38,870 nt of DNA from CAIKNB01 sp041658705 (GCA_041658705.1 JBAZZT010000014.1:1-38870), one strand, 5' to 3'. Shown: positions 31,999 through 38,678, counted from the stretch's first letter. Notes: generated by a model from the letters alone, not told the origin. Program-made: numbers and translations.

Positions 31999-32235
31999 CT
32001 ATCTGCGCTTCGGCGGTTCGTCTTTGATCTGCCCGGTCTTGAGCAGATAATCGTAATTCTGCCGTTTATCTTCGCGGTACAGGGCGCTTTCCCGGCGTTT
32101 GTTGCGGTTCATCTTTTTGCCCAGGAATCTGATTTTTTTGGCTTGCAGGATCTTGCCGCTGGTCTGGACGTGGCGCTGGAAACGCCGCAGGAGCGCGTCA
32201 AACGTCTCCCCTTTGCGCCTTTTTACTTCACCCAT
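31999..32235 (-). CDS. rpsU: 30S ribosomal protein S21
   Basis: This 78-residue, very basic protein starts MGEVKRRKGETFDALLRRF, the classic S21 opening. It continues KILQAKKIRFLGKKMNRN and RRESALYREDKRQNYDYLL, with a short tail ending PPKRR. S21 binds the 30S platform near the anti-Shine-Dalgarno. ATG 32235 is chosen over an in-frame TTG 10 codons up because GGTAGGTG lies about 6 nt before it. A 16-bp palindrome lies 35 bases upstream and might be a regulatory site. Confidence 0.92.
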   Translation of the reverse strand: MGEVKRRKGETFDALLRRFQRHVQTSGKILQAKKIRFLGKKMNRNKRRESALYREDKRQNYDYLLKTGQIKDEPPKRR

Positions 32236-32269
32236 TTGGACACCTACCTTTCTTTTAGTAAACAAGCAT

Positions 32270-32285
32270 AGGTCCTATAGGACCT
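32270..32285. repeat. 16-bp perfect palindrome upstream of rpsU
   Basis: AGGTCCTATAGGACCT, followed at once by CTTGGACCTAT, a partial third half-site. It lies in the rpsU leader and could be an operator or an RNA hairpin. Confidence 0.6.
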
Positions 32286-32334
32286 CTTGGACCTATTTTC
32301 GACTCGCCAAGCTTAGGCTAAAACCGGCCTTGCG

Positions 32335-33678
32335 TCAATGCGCCTCGATTTGAGGCAGCTTTTTGTGGATTTCGTGGATGACTTTGCGCACGTCGATGAT
32401 TTCTTGCGTGCCCGAGTCCATGTCGCGCAACACCGCCGTGCCGTCCAGCACTTCCTTTTGGCCGATGATGACCACGAGCTTGGCGCCGCGCTTGTTGGCG
32501 ATCTCCATTTGCGCCTTGATCGAGTCTTTGGCGAACGCTTCAGCAGCCGGGATGCCTGACTTGCGCAGCTCTTCGAAGATCGAGAAGGCGCGCTTGCGGC
32601 CTTGGTCACCGAGTTGCGCCACGAAGACATCGATTTTTTCCGACTTGACCGGCGCGTTCGATTCTTTGAGCAAGCTCGCGATGCGGTCGAGGCCCATGGC
32701 GAAGCCCGCCCCTGGCAAGGGGCGTCCGCCCAGGACTTCGCTCAAACCGTCGTACCTGCCGCCTCCGCCCACGGCCGCTTGCGCCAGATCGTTGTCCGTC
32801 GTGTTGGCGTAGAGCTCGAAGACGGTGCGCGTATAATAATCCAGTCCGCGCACGAGATACGGATTGAGTTCGTAAGGCACGCGCAACTCGTCCAGGAATT
32901 CCAAGACACGCATGAAGTGCGCTTTGGAATCTTCATCCAACCAATCCACGATCTGCGGCGCTTCGGCTTTGAGCTCTTGCACCGCCGGATCCTTGGAATC
33001 CAAGATGCGCAAAGGATTCTTGACCAGACGTTTTTTGTCGTCCTCGGACAGTTTGTTGCGCCGCGTGCGGAAATACGCGACCAATGCGTTGCGATAATTG
33101 GCGCGCGACTCCGGCGTACCGATGGAGTTGATCTGCACCGTCGCCTCGATGCCGAGTTCTTTCAGGAACAACCAGGAAATGAAGACCAGCTGCGCATCCA
33201 CGACTGCTCCGCCTTCGCCCAAGATCTCGCAACCGAATTGGTGCAGCTGGCGATAGCGTCCGTGCTGCGGCCGGTCATAGCGGAACATGGGTCCCAAGTA
33301 CCACAGCTTAATGGGTTGCGGCAGGTTCAGCATGCCGTGCTGGATGTAAGAGCGCACGATGCTCGCCGTATTCTCCGGACGCAAGCTGACATGTTCGCCG
33401 CCCAAAGTCTCGAAACTGTAGAGTTCCTTTTCCACGATATCGGTGAGTTTGCCCACGCCGCGCACGAACAACCCGGTCTCTTCGAGAAAAGGCGTGTCGA
33501 TGCGCTCGAAACCGTAGGCTTGCGACAGCTCGCGCGCTTTGTCGCGCATCAAATCCCACACCGGCTGATCGGCGGGCAAGATATCTTTCATGCCGCGCAC
33601 CAGGTTGATGGGAGCGGGCGCTTTTTTGACCGGCGCATCAGGCTTCTTCACCGGCTTAGCTTGTTTTTTCAGAGGCAT
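32335..33678 (-). CDS. hisS: Histidyl-tRNA synthetase
   Basis: This 447-residue class II synthetase charges tRNA-His. After a lysine/proline-rich head of about 25 residues, motif 1 begins with RGMKDILPADQP. Motif 2 reads GPMFRYDRPQHGRYRQLHQF, the His-specific block is LVRGLDYYTRTVFELY, and motif 3 includes GAGFAMGLDRIASLL. The C-terminal anticodon domain (VFVAQLGDQGRKRAF to the end) is present. ATG 33678 is chosen over one three codons upstream. It has no Shine-Dalgarno; TAATTT-like heptamers sit directly upstream. Confidence 0.97.
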   Translation of the reverse strand: MPLKKQAKPVKKPDAPVKKAPAPINLVRGMKDILPADQPVWDLMRDKARELSQAYGFERIDTPFLEETGLFVRGVGKLTDIVEKELYSFETLGGEHVSLRPENTASIVRSYIQHGMLNLPQPIKLWYLGPMFRYDRPQHGRYRQLHQFGCEILGEGGAVVDAQLVFISWLFLKELGIEATVQINSIGTPESRANYRNALVAYFRTRRNKLSEDDKKRLVKNPLRILDSKDPAVQELKAEAPQIVDWLDEDSKAHFMRVLEFLDELRVPYELNPYLVRGLDYYTRTVFELYANTTDNDLAQAAVGGGGRYDGLSEVLGGRPLPGAGFAMGLDRIASLLKESNAPVKSEKIDVFVAQLGDQGRKRAFSIFEELRKSGIPAAEAFAKDSIKAQMEIANKRGAKLVVIIGQKEVLDGTAVLRDMDSGTQEIIDVRKVIHEIHKKLPQIEAH

Positions 33679-33683
33679 AATAT

Positions 33684-33760
33684 ACAAAATTACAAATTAC
33701 AAATTACAAATGACGAATTCAGGATTAATTTTGCATTCGTAATTTGGCATTTGGCATTGC
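33684..33760. repeat. Inverted heptamer array (ACAAATT units)
   Basis: Left arm ACAAAAT-TACAAAT-TACAAAT-TACAAAT-GACGAAT; right arm GCATTCGTAATTTGGCATTTG-like units (33733-33757). It fills the gap between lepB and hisS. Confidence 0.8.
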
Positions 33761-33761
33761 C

Positions 33762-34364
33762 CTACAGCGGGTATTGCTGCGGATTGAAGGCTTTCATCCT
33801 GTCGAGCGGCCAGCCGCGCAACCAGACGCGACCCACGATGTAGCTGCGTTTGACCGGACCGAAGTAGCGCGAATCATAACTCGCCACCCGATTGTCGCCG
33901 AGCACGAAGTATTCGTCGCTCTTGAGCGTGGTCGTGCGATTGGTCGCGGTGTAATCCTGGTCCAGATACTGCTTCTCATCCAACTCCAGGCCGTTCGGGC
34001 TCTTATCGTTGTAGATCTTGATTTGGCCAGCCGCGATCTCGACCGTCTCGCCCGGCAAGCCGATGACGCGCTTGATGAAAAATTGTTTTGGATCGTTGGG
34101 ATAACGGAAGACCACGATGTCGCCGCGCTCCGGATTTTTGAAGCGATAAGACAGTTCATCGATGATCAGATACTCGTGATCGAAAAAGCTCGGCTCCATG
34201 GAAGCGCCTTTGACGTAAAACGGTTGAATCAGGAAATAGCGGACCGGGATGATGATGGCGAGCGAGATGGCCAAAACCTGCGCCAATTCAAGCACTAAAC
34301 CCAGCGCCGGGTTCTTGGTCTGGACCTCGTCACCCGTCTTTTTACGCGAAAATGGAAAAGCCAT
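33762..34364 (-). CDS. lepB: Signal peptidase I
   Basis: This 200-residue protein has one membrane helix (about residues 24-45) and removes signal peptides from exported proteins outside the membrane. The catalytic Ser55 lies in VKGASMEPSF and Lys98 in FFIKRVIGLPGE. The later signature FVLGDNRVASYDSRYFG is intact. It could process the two large secreted proteins of this window. ATG 34364 has no Shine-Dalgarno. A TCGACA-17-TATAAT promoter ends 9 nt before it, so the mRNA should be nearly leaderless. Confidence 0.97.
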   Translation of the reverse strand: MAFPFSRKKTGDEVQTKNPALGLVLELAQVLAISLAIIIPVRYFLIQPFYVKGASMEPSFFDHEYLIIDELSYRFKNPERGDIVVFRYPNDPKQFFIKRVIGLPGETVEIAAGQIKIYNDKSPNGLELDEKQYLDQDYTATNRTTTLKSDEYFVLGDNRVASYDSRYFGPVKRSYIVGRVWLRGWPLDRMKAFNPQQYPL

Positions 34365-34373
34365 GTAGGGAAA

Positions 34374-34402
34374 ATTATACCCTCAAGAGGGTTTTTTGTC
34401 GA
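34374..34402 (-). promoter_or_regulatory. Promoter of lepB
   Basis: On the minus strand TCGACA (34397-34402), a 17-base spacer, consensus TATAAT (34374-34379), then 9 nt to ATG. The spacer contains CCCTC-TTGA-GGG, a small hairpin. Confidence 0.75.
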
Positions 34403-34411
34403 GAGGCGGAT

Positions 34412-34597
34412 TAGAGGGTAGAGAGTAGCCAATCTAGGACGTGGAAAAAAATATTGTCATCCTGAGCTTGTCGAAGGACCTTTATCAGCGTTGGTCTGAA
34501 CCGATGGCTGATAAAGGTCCTTCGACTCGCTCGAAGCTCGCTCAGGATGACAATTATTTTCAATCAGGTCTTGGCTACCCTCTACCGTCTACAAGCT
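34412..34597. repeat. Nested composite: heptamer arms around a GTCAT palindrome
   Basis: Outer arms are TAGAGGG-TAGAGAG-TAGCCAA (34412-34432) and TTGGCTACCCTCTACC (34571-34586). Inside lies a complete AAAGGTCC-class element (34455-34553) with TGTCATCCTGAGC and GCTCAGGATGACA ends. Together with the terminator it fills the gap between lepB and the next gene. Confidence 0.8.
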
Positions 34598-34601
34598 AAT
34601 C

Positions 34602-34640
34602 AAAAAAATCCGTCCGCAGGGAGTTGACCCTTGCGGACGG
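34602..34640 (-). terminator. Rho-independent terminator
   Basis: On the minus strand CCGTCCGCAAGGG and CCCTGCGGACGG pair around TCAACT with one bulge, followed by ATTTTTTTG. It ends the 166-residue membrane protein gene. Confidence 0.92.
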
Positions 34641-34660
34641 CGTTTGGATTGAGGCGCGAT

Positions 34661-35161
34661 CTACTCGTCCAAATCCAGGAGGTCGTAGAGCTGGCGATGG
34701 GCTTTGCTCGGATATTCCAACCACCCCTTTTTATGCGCCTCGACCACAAGTTGCTTGAGCGCTTCACGCTGCTTGTTCGAGATGCCTTTGTTCAGATAGG
34801 CCCCCTCATTGAGCGCCGCGACGAGATCGCGGAACGACATGTTACGCAGAACCTCTGCCTCGTCGGGCATCAACTCACCCGCAGCGCCATCGCGTAAAGC
34901 GCTGATGCAGAACAGGAGGCTGCGCGTGTATGAGTTCTGCCACGACAGGCTGTCGTTCTTGGCCTGCTTGAGTTCCCGCCTCTCGGAACTCCAGGTGATG
35001 AAATGCGCCAAGCCTGCGGCAAGGAGGGCAAGCGTGATCAACCAAAATGCGAGACGGGAGACTTGGCCATCGAGACGGGTCCAGAGGAATGCAAACCATG
35101 ACAGCGTGGCGATGGCTGACAGCACGTGGCCCCACACTCGAGATCGCTTCTCCATCTTCAT
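34661..35161 (-). CDS. Two-helix membrane protein, unknown
   Basis: This 166-residue protein has two hydrophobic helices (about 9-25, GHVLSAIATLSWFAFLW, and about 35-58, LAFWLITLALLAAGLAHFI). A cytoplasmic helical domain of about 105 residues follows (RRELKQAKNDSLSWQNSYT, VLRNMSFRDLVAALNEGAY, NKQREALKQLVVEAHKKGW). I do not recognise it. ATG 35161 is preceded by CAGGAAAGGAAG; an ATG two codons on is also possible. It has its own promoter and terminator. Confidence 0.75.
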   Translation of the reverse strand: MKMEKRSRVWGHVLSAIATLSWFAFLWTRLDGQVSRLAFWLITLALLAAGLAHFITWSSERRELKQAKNDSLSWQNSYTRSLLFCISALRDGAAGELMPDEAEVLRNMSFRDLVAALNEGAYLNKGISNKQREALKQLVVEAHKKGWLEYPSKAHRQLYDLLDLDE

Positions 35162-35188
35162 CTTCCTTTCCTGAAAAGAACCGCCCTC

Positions 35189-35217
35189 ACTTAAGCAAAA
35201 AAAGCGGTCGGCGTCAA
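35189..35217 (-). promoter_or_regulatory. Promoter of the 166-residue gene
   Basis: On the minus strand TTGACG (35212-35217), a 17-base spacer, TTAAGT (35189-35194). The layout matches the plus-strand promoter at 37811-37839 (TTGACA-17-TTAAAT). Confidence 0.5.
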
Positions 35218-35222
35218 TGGGA

Positions 35223-35411
35223 TAGACGGTAGAGAGTAGAGGGTAGCCAGAAAATATAAACAAATGTCATCCTCGAGCGAAGCGAAGGATCTTCCTATGC
35301 CTTAAGGAATAGGAAGATTCTTCGGCCGTCAGACGGCCTCAAGAATGACATTTTTATCTTTCTGGCTACCGTCTACCGTCTACTGTCTACAAGCTAGCTA
35401 CCGTCTACTGA
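35223..35411. repeat. Nested composite: heptamer arms around a GTCAT palindrome
   Basis: The left arm is TAGACGG-TAGAGAG-TAGAGGG-TAGCCAG (35223-35250). The right arm is CTGGCTACCGTCTACC and further units to 35411. Inside is an element (35265-35350) with TGTCATCC and GAATGACA ends and arms GAAGGATCTTCCTATGCC and GGAATAGGAAGATTCTTCGG. The right arm enters the 410-residue gene and supplies its stop codon. Confidence 0.8.
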
Positions 35412-36630
35412 CTAATTTCGATATCGCTTGCCTGGCGCGATAGCGGAACAATAATTTTTCGATGCGGGTCGCGGAGATGACGGTCAAGCCGGCCACGATG
35501 GACTCGGTCGAGCCGAGCATGGCCAGGATCCAGCCGTTATGCGCGAGGTTCGGCCAGGCGAAAAAAACCAGCGCGGCGACGAAGGGCGAACAACCGGCGC
35601 CCACGAAAAGACCGAGACGCGCCGGATTGGTGAAATCTTGGCGCAAAGCCAAACGCGTCAAACTTTGCCCGCTCTGCAATTTGAGCTTGCCTGTCTCCGC
35701 CAGTTTGACGTACGAGTTGCGATACATCCCGATGGATTGCAGCGCCGTGGTGAGCGAGAGCGCGACCGCGGACAAGCCAAAGACCGCGCCAGCCCAACCC
35801 GTCTTCCCCGCTTCGATCAAAGGCTGGACTTGGAAGGCGCCGTAAGTCGCGAGGATAAAAACGGGAATGAGGATGCGCGAGCGTTTGTAGAGTTGGCGCC
35901 AGGTGAAGCCTGAACCGCGCAAAGCGAAGAGCTCCGCGACTTCGGATAAAAGATCGTCCACGCTCGCCGCGAAGACTTTGCCCAAACCCGACAGCACATG
36001 CTCCAAGACGTGCGCAATGGGGCCGATGAGAATCAAAGCCTTGATGATGGACTGCGCGACTTCGGTGCGGGTATGCGCGTTGTCGAAAATCACGCGGTGC
36101 ACGATGGCTTCGATGGCCAGCGGATACAGGTCGCGGTTGATTTCGTCGAGCAGGGCTTTTTCCGCCTCGCCCGCGGCCGCGCCGTCCGTTTCGATTAAAG
36201 TGATTTTCCGGAACTCAAACCGCTCGGCCATGATGATATTGGTCTCGGTGTACAAGTTGATGCCCTTGTCTTCGGCGCGGCGCAGCTCCTCTTCGCCGAA
36301 GGCCGGCAGTTCGTCGTCGCGCAACAAGCGTTCGAGCCAAGGCACGATGGTGTTGTGCTGCGCTTCGCGCGAGATGCGATCCACGGCCTGGAGCACACGC
36401 TCCGGCGTCTTCTCGACGCTTTGTACGCCGATATGGAAGCCGCGCTCCAGCAGTTCGCGGAAGACTTCGAAGCGCGACGGCCGCACGGCCAGCACGTACC
36501 TGATCTCAAACGGCAAATGCTCGGCCGCAATCAGTTCGGCCGGAGCAGTGATGACTTTTATCTTGTACCGGTCGAGTTGCGACGGCTTGGGCGCAAAAAA
36601 CTTTTTCCACATCGAATCGAGGGATGGCAT
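35398..36630 (-). CDS. Multi-pass membrane protein, unknown
   Basis: This 410-residue protein has a soluble N-terminal half (to about 190) with EIRYVLAVRPSRFEVFRELL and NTIVPWLERLLRDDE, an amphipathic region near 200 (ALILIGPIAHVLEHVL), and four hydrophobic segments (about 253-268, 279-297, 339-358, 365-385). I do not recognise the family. The last residues SRR and the stop TAG come from heptamers of the adjoining repeat. ATG 36630 has no Shine-Dalgarno; TATACT lies 6 nt upstream, so the first transcribed base could be the A of ATG. Confidence 0.75.
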   Translation of the reverse strand: MPSLDSMWKKFFAPKPSQLDRYKIKVITAPAELIAAEHLPFEIRYVLAVRPSRFEVFRELLERGFHIGVQSVEKTPERVLQAVDRISREAQHNTIVPWLERLLRDDELPAFGEEELRRAEDKGINLYTETNIIMAERFEFRKITLIETDGAAAGEAEKALLDEINRDLYPLAIEAIVHRVIFDNAHTRTEVAQSIIKALILIGPIAHVLEHVLSGLGKVFAASVDDLLSEVAELFALRGSGFTWRQLYKRSRILIPVFILATYGAFQVQPLIEAGKTGWAGAVFGLSAVALSLTTALQSIGMYRNSYVKLAETGKLKLQSGQSLTRLALRQDFTNPARLGLFVGAGCSPFVAALVFFAWPNLAHNGWILAMLGSTESIVAGLTVISATRIEKLLFRYRARQAISKLVSRR

Positions 36631-36636
36631 GAGGGC

Positions 36637-36642
36637 AGTATA
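36637..36642 (-). promoter_or_regulatory. -10 box of the 410-residue gene
   Basis: TATACT on the minus strand, 6 nt before ATG 36630. The -35 is not clear, as the DNA further upstream is heptamer repeat. Confidence 0.45.
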
Positions 36643-36649
36643 GCTGATG

Positions 36650-36763
36650 GAAGCAAGAAGCTAGAATCTAGAAGCTGGAAGCTAGGATCAAACCCTAACC
36701 CCCAGCTTCCAGCTTCTAAATTATAAATTATAAATTCTAGCTTCTAGCTTCCAGCTTCTTGCC
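36650..36763. repeat. Inverted heptamer array (AAGCTAG and TAAATTA units)
   Basis: The left arm has AAGCAAG-AAGCTAG-AATCTAG-AAGCTGG-AAGCTAG. The right arm has CAGCTTC-CAGCTTC, then TAAATTA-TAAATTA-TAAATTC, then TAGCTTC-TAGCTTC-CAGCTTC. Two unrelated heptamers are combined. The right end lies in the nucleotidyltransferase gene and forms its last codons. Confidence 0.85.
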
Positions 36764-37495
36764 CCCACTCCCCAACCCCTGCCACTCCTGAATCGCCTTT
36801 TCCCATCTCTCCATCGTCCCGCAATCGTACCATTGGCCGTCGAGTTGGCAGCCGCCCAGACGTCGCTCTTCGGCCAGGCGCGGGAACAGATCTTTTTCGA
36901 ACATGAGAAAACGTTTCGCTTTGTCGGTTTCGGACAAGACGTCCGGTTCGATCACGTACAAGCCGGAAGAAATCAAAGTCGAAGGCGGGACGGCCGGCTT
37001 TTCGTGGAAGCGCGCGATGTGATGGCCTTCCATTTCCGCGACCCCATACTCCGACGGATTGGGCACGCGGACCAGCGCGATGGTGGCGGAGTGCGCGGGA
37101 TTCTCCATCTTCCTTTGTGCATGGAACTCGGCAAGATGTTTCAGATCCAAACCTTTAAGCTCATCGCCGTTGGTGACGAAAACCGGATCATGACCCAACT
37201 CGACTTCATGCACCAGCGCCCCCAGCGTCCCCATCGGTTCGGTTTCTTCGAATAAATGAATATGGAATTTGGAATTTGGAATTTGGAATTCGTCCTGCCA
37301 TTCTTCGAACTTCTCCTTCCACTTCGTCGGGTAGATGACCGTGACGTCCTCGACTTCGTGTTGCGCAAAAAGCCTGACCAACCAAGTCGCGATCGGCGTG
37401 CCCTGCACGGTCACCAGCGGTTTGGGTATCTCAAGCGTGACAGGTCGGAGTCTTGTCCCCTGCCCCCCGGCAAGGATGATGGCGTGTTTGATCAT
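36737..37495 (-). CDS. Sugar-phosphate nucleotidyltransferase
   Basis: This 252-residue protein makes nucleotide sugars (NTP_transferase family). Its N-terminus has the signature LAGGQGTRLRPVTLEIPKPL. MGTLGAL, FVTNGDE (metal-binding Asp) and HEKPAV follow. The sugar and base are not clear from sequence. Residues 69-78 (EFQIPNSKFH) are encoded by four GGAATTT-type heptamers at a point where relatives have a short surface loop. The tail KKLEARS and the stop come from AAGCTGG/AAGCTAG heptamers. The likely role is in cell-surface polysaccharide. ATG 37495 has no Shine-Dalgarno. Confidence 0.92.
   Translation of the reverse strand: MIKHAIILAGGQGTRLRPVTLEIPKPLVTVQGTPIATWLVRLFAQHEVEDVTVIYPTKWKEKFEEWQDEFQIPNSKFHIHLFEETEPMGTLGALVHEVELGHDPVFVTNGDELKGLDLKHLAEFHAQRKMENPAHSATIALVRVPNPSEYGVAEMEGHHIARFHEKPAVPPSTLISSGLYVIEPDVLSETDKAKRFLMFEKDLFPRLAEERRLGGCQLDGQWYDCGTMERWEKAIQEWQGLGSGGKKLEARS
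37264..37291. repeat. In-frame heptamer array inside a coding sequence
   Basis: GGAATTT-GGAATTT-GGAATTT-GGAATTC, 28 bases with a 7-base period, within the nucleotidyltransferase gene. The reading frame stays open on both sides. Confidence 0.9.
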
Positions 37496-37503
37496 AATAG
37501 ATA

Positions 37504-37544
37504 GTAGGGGCGCATGGTCATGCGCCCAGATAGACGGTAGCCAG
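37504..37544. repeat. GTAGGGGCG hairpin with TAGACGG-TAGCCAG
   Basis: GTAGGGGCGCATG-GT-CATGCGCCC (37504-37527), then AGA and TAGACGGTAGCCAG. This is the version without the nested palindrome seen at 2081-2144. Confidence 0.8.
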
Positions 37545-37608
37545 ACGAATTCATATCACGCGCGGTCTAATCGATAAAGTAAGCGCGTTTTTCATTCTAC
37601 TCTCTTCA

Positions 37609-37714
37609 TCCTCCTCCGCTTCTCTCTCTGTCATCCTTCTCTCCCCTCTGTCATCCTCCGCTTCTCTCTCTGTCATCCTTCTCTCCCCTCTGTCATCCTC
37701 CGCTTCTCTCTCTG
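37609..37714. repeat. 42-bp tandem repeat, about 2.5 copies
   Basis: The unit runs TCATCCTCCGCTTCTCTCTC, TGTCATCCTTCTCTCCCCTC, TG. A full copy is at 37651-37692, with partial copies before and after. It is made of the left-end motif GTCATCCTCCGC of the following GTCAT element and looks like tandem growth from it. Confidence 0.85.
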
Positions 37715-37797
37715 TCATCCTCCGCGAAAGCGGGGGATCCAGAGAGAAACCTTCCAATGTTTTCGAGGTCTGGATTCCCGCTTTCGCGAGAATGACA
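37713..37797. repeat. GTCATCCTCCGCG-class palindrome
   Basis: TGTCATCCTCCGCGAAAGCG, GGGGATCCAGAGAGAAACC, a short unique part, then GGTCTGGATTCCCGCTTTCG and CGAGAATGACA. It is related to 10051-10176. Confidence 0.8.
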
Positions 37798-37810
37798 AAA
37801 GGAGAACGAC

Positions 37811-37839
37811 TTGACATCTCCGCAATTTTGATCTTAAAT
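37811..37839 (+). promoter_or_regulatory. Promoter of the 155-residue gene
   Basis: A perfect TTGACA (37811-37816), a 17-base spacer, TTAAAT (37834-37839). The start would be near 37846, about 20 nt before ATG 37867, with CAGGAGA in between. Confidence 0.65.
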
Positions 37840-37866
37840 TCGCCTGTACCTTACAGGAGATTCGTC

Positions 37867-38334
37867 ATGCCGTTGATCGTCGGATACAACATCTCGCCCC
37901 TCATTCCAGTCGATATCCGCTACGTCCGGACCGACAAGCCGACTGACGAAGACCAAGCGTATTTCAAACGTGTGAAGAAGGAAGGGCCGGTCGTGCCGGG
38001 GCCTTTCTCCTGGCGCGATGAGCTAGCCAAAATCCTCGAAAAGACAACGGCCGAATTCTGGGACATGCCCAGCGACGCCGTGTCCTGCTTCTTCCCGCAC
38101 GATCCGAGCGTGCCGACGAATCCTTGCCCTATCGCCACGCTCGTCGTCGAACTGCTGTTCGAAAAACCGGAACGCACGCTTGAGAAACGACGCGCTTATG
38201 CCAAAGCGCTGGCCGAAGCCTGCCAAGACTTCCTCGACCGTTTGCGCGGCACGACTGACTCCAGGGTCGAAGTCGCGGTCAAGCGCTTCAATCCGGAAAA
38301 AGACGGCTTCTACGTGACGCCGACCAAGACCTGA
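37867..38334 (+). CDS. Small soluble protein, possibly tautomerase-like
   Basis: This 155-residue protein starts MPLIVGYNISPLIPVDIRYV and has a later half reading IATLVVELLFEKPERTLEKR, AYAKALAEACQDFLDRL and SRVEVAVKRFNPEKDGFY. A Pro after Met, a beta strand, a helix and a second strand with FNPEKDGFY recall the 4-oxalocrotonate tautomerase/MIF fold, but similarity is weak and the protein is longer than that family's usual 60-130 residues. No membrane helix is present. ATG 37867 is supported by CAGGAGA 6 nt upstream, a consensus promoter and a terminator after the stop. Confidence 0.7.
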   Translation: MPLIVGYNISPLIPVDIRYVRTDKPTDEDQAYFKRVKKEGPVVPGPFSWRDELAKILEKTTAEFWDMPSDAVSCFFPHDPSVPTNPCPIATLVVELLFEKPERTLEKRRAYAKALAEACQDFLDRLRGTTDSRVEVAVKRFNPEKDGFYVTPTKT

Positions 38335-38339
38335 CTCCC

Positions 38340-38368
38340 CGGACCCCGCAAGGGTCCGTTCTATTTTC
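38340..38368 (+). terminator. Terminator of the 155-residue gene
   Basis: CGGACCC-CGCAA-GGGTCCG followed by TTCTATTTT. It starts 5 bases after the stop. Confidence 0.8.
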
Positions 38369-38374
38369 CTTCCC

Positions 38375-38403
38375 TTGCCAAATCTCCCTCATTTCGTTAT
38401 ATT
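38375..38403 (+). promoter_or_regulatory. Probable tRNA-Val promoter
   Basis: TTGCCA (38375-38380), a 17-base spacer, TATATT (38398-38403). The start would be near 38410. No promoter can fit between the repeat's end at 38594 and the tRNA at 38602, so this is the nearest candidate. Confidence 0.55.
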
Positions 38404-38424
38404 TTCCGCGCGTTCCGAGCACCC

Positions 38425-38594
38425 TGTCATTGCGAGGAGCAGCAGCGACGTAAAGTCGCGTGGCGACCACGTCGCTTTACGCGACGAAACAATCTCCGGA
38501 ATCCGGAGATTGCCACGCGCGATTAGTCTATGCGCTCGCCACGGCGCTCCCGCCAAAGGCGGGCGCAGCGCGAGCGACGTGGCTCGCAGTGACA
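38425..38594. repeat. Large GTCATTGCGAG-class palindrome with inner inserts
   Basis: It has TGTCATTGCGAG and CTCGCAGTGACA ends and the same CAATCTCCGGAATCCGGAG core as 8671-8759. It is larger because of two inner hairpins: CGTAAAG...CTTTACG near 38449-38482, and CCCGCCAAAGGCGGG near 38550-38564. It lies directly in front of tRNA-Val. Confidence 0.82.
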
Positions 38595-38601
38595 AACTGT
38601 T

Positions 38602-38678
38602 GGACGTTTAGCTCAGTTGGTTAGAGCGTTCGATTCACATTCGAAAGGTCGCAGGTTCGAATCCTGCAACGTCCACCA
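38602..38678 (+). tRNA. tRNA-Val (anticodon CAC)
   Basis: Acceptor GGACGTT/AACGTCC, D-arm GCTC-AGTTGGTTA-GAGC, anticodon stem TTCGA/TCGAA with loop TTCACAT (anticodon CAC), T-arm GCAGG-TTCGAAT-CCTGC, discriminator A and encoded CCA (38676-38678). A terminator follows at once. Confidence 0.95.

Noticed and set aside
32602..33843. Plus-strand frame of 413 codons
   Set aside because: It is antisense to hisS and runs through a heptamer repeat into lepB.
34380..34397. CCCTCAAGAGGG with T run on the plus strand, looking like a terminator
   Set aside because: No plus-strand gene precedes it, and it coincides with the spacer of the lepB promoter on the minus strand.
37609..37714. Possible CRISPR array
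   Set aside because: Units are directly joined with no unique spacers, and no cas gene is nearby.
37551..37817. Minus-strand frame with a repeating 14-residue peptide (TEREAEDDRGERRM)
   Set aside because: The periodicity is just the 42-bp DNA tandem repeat plus a GTCAT element; there is no ribosome site or independent coding signal.
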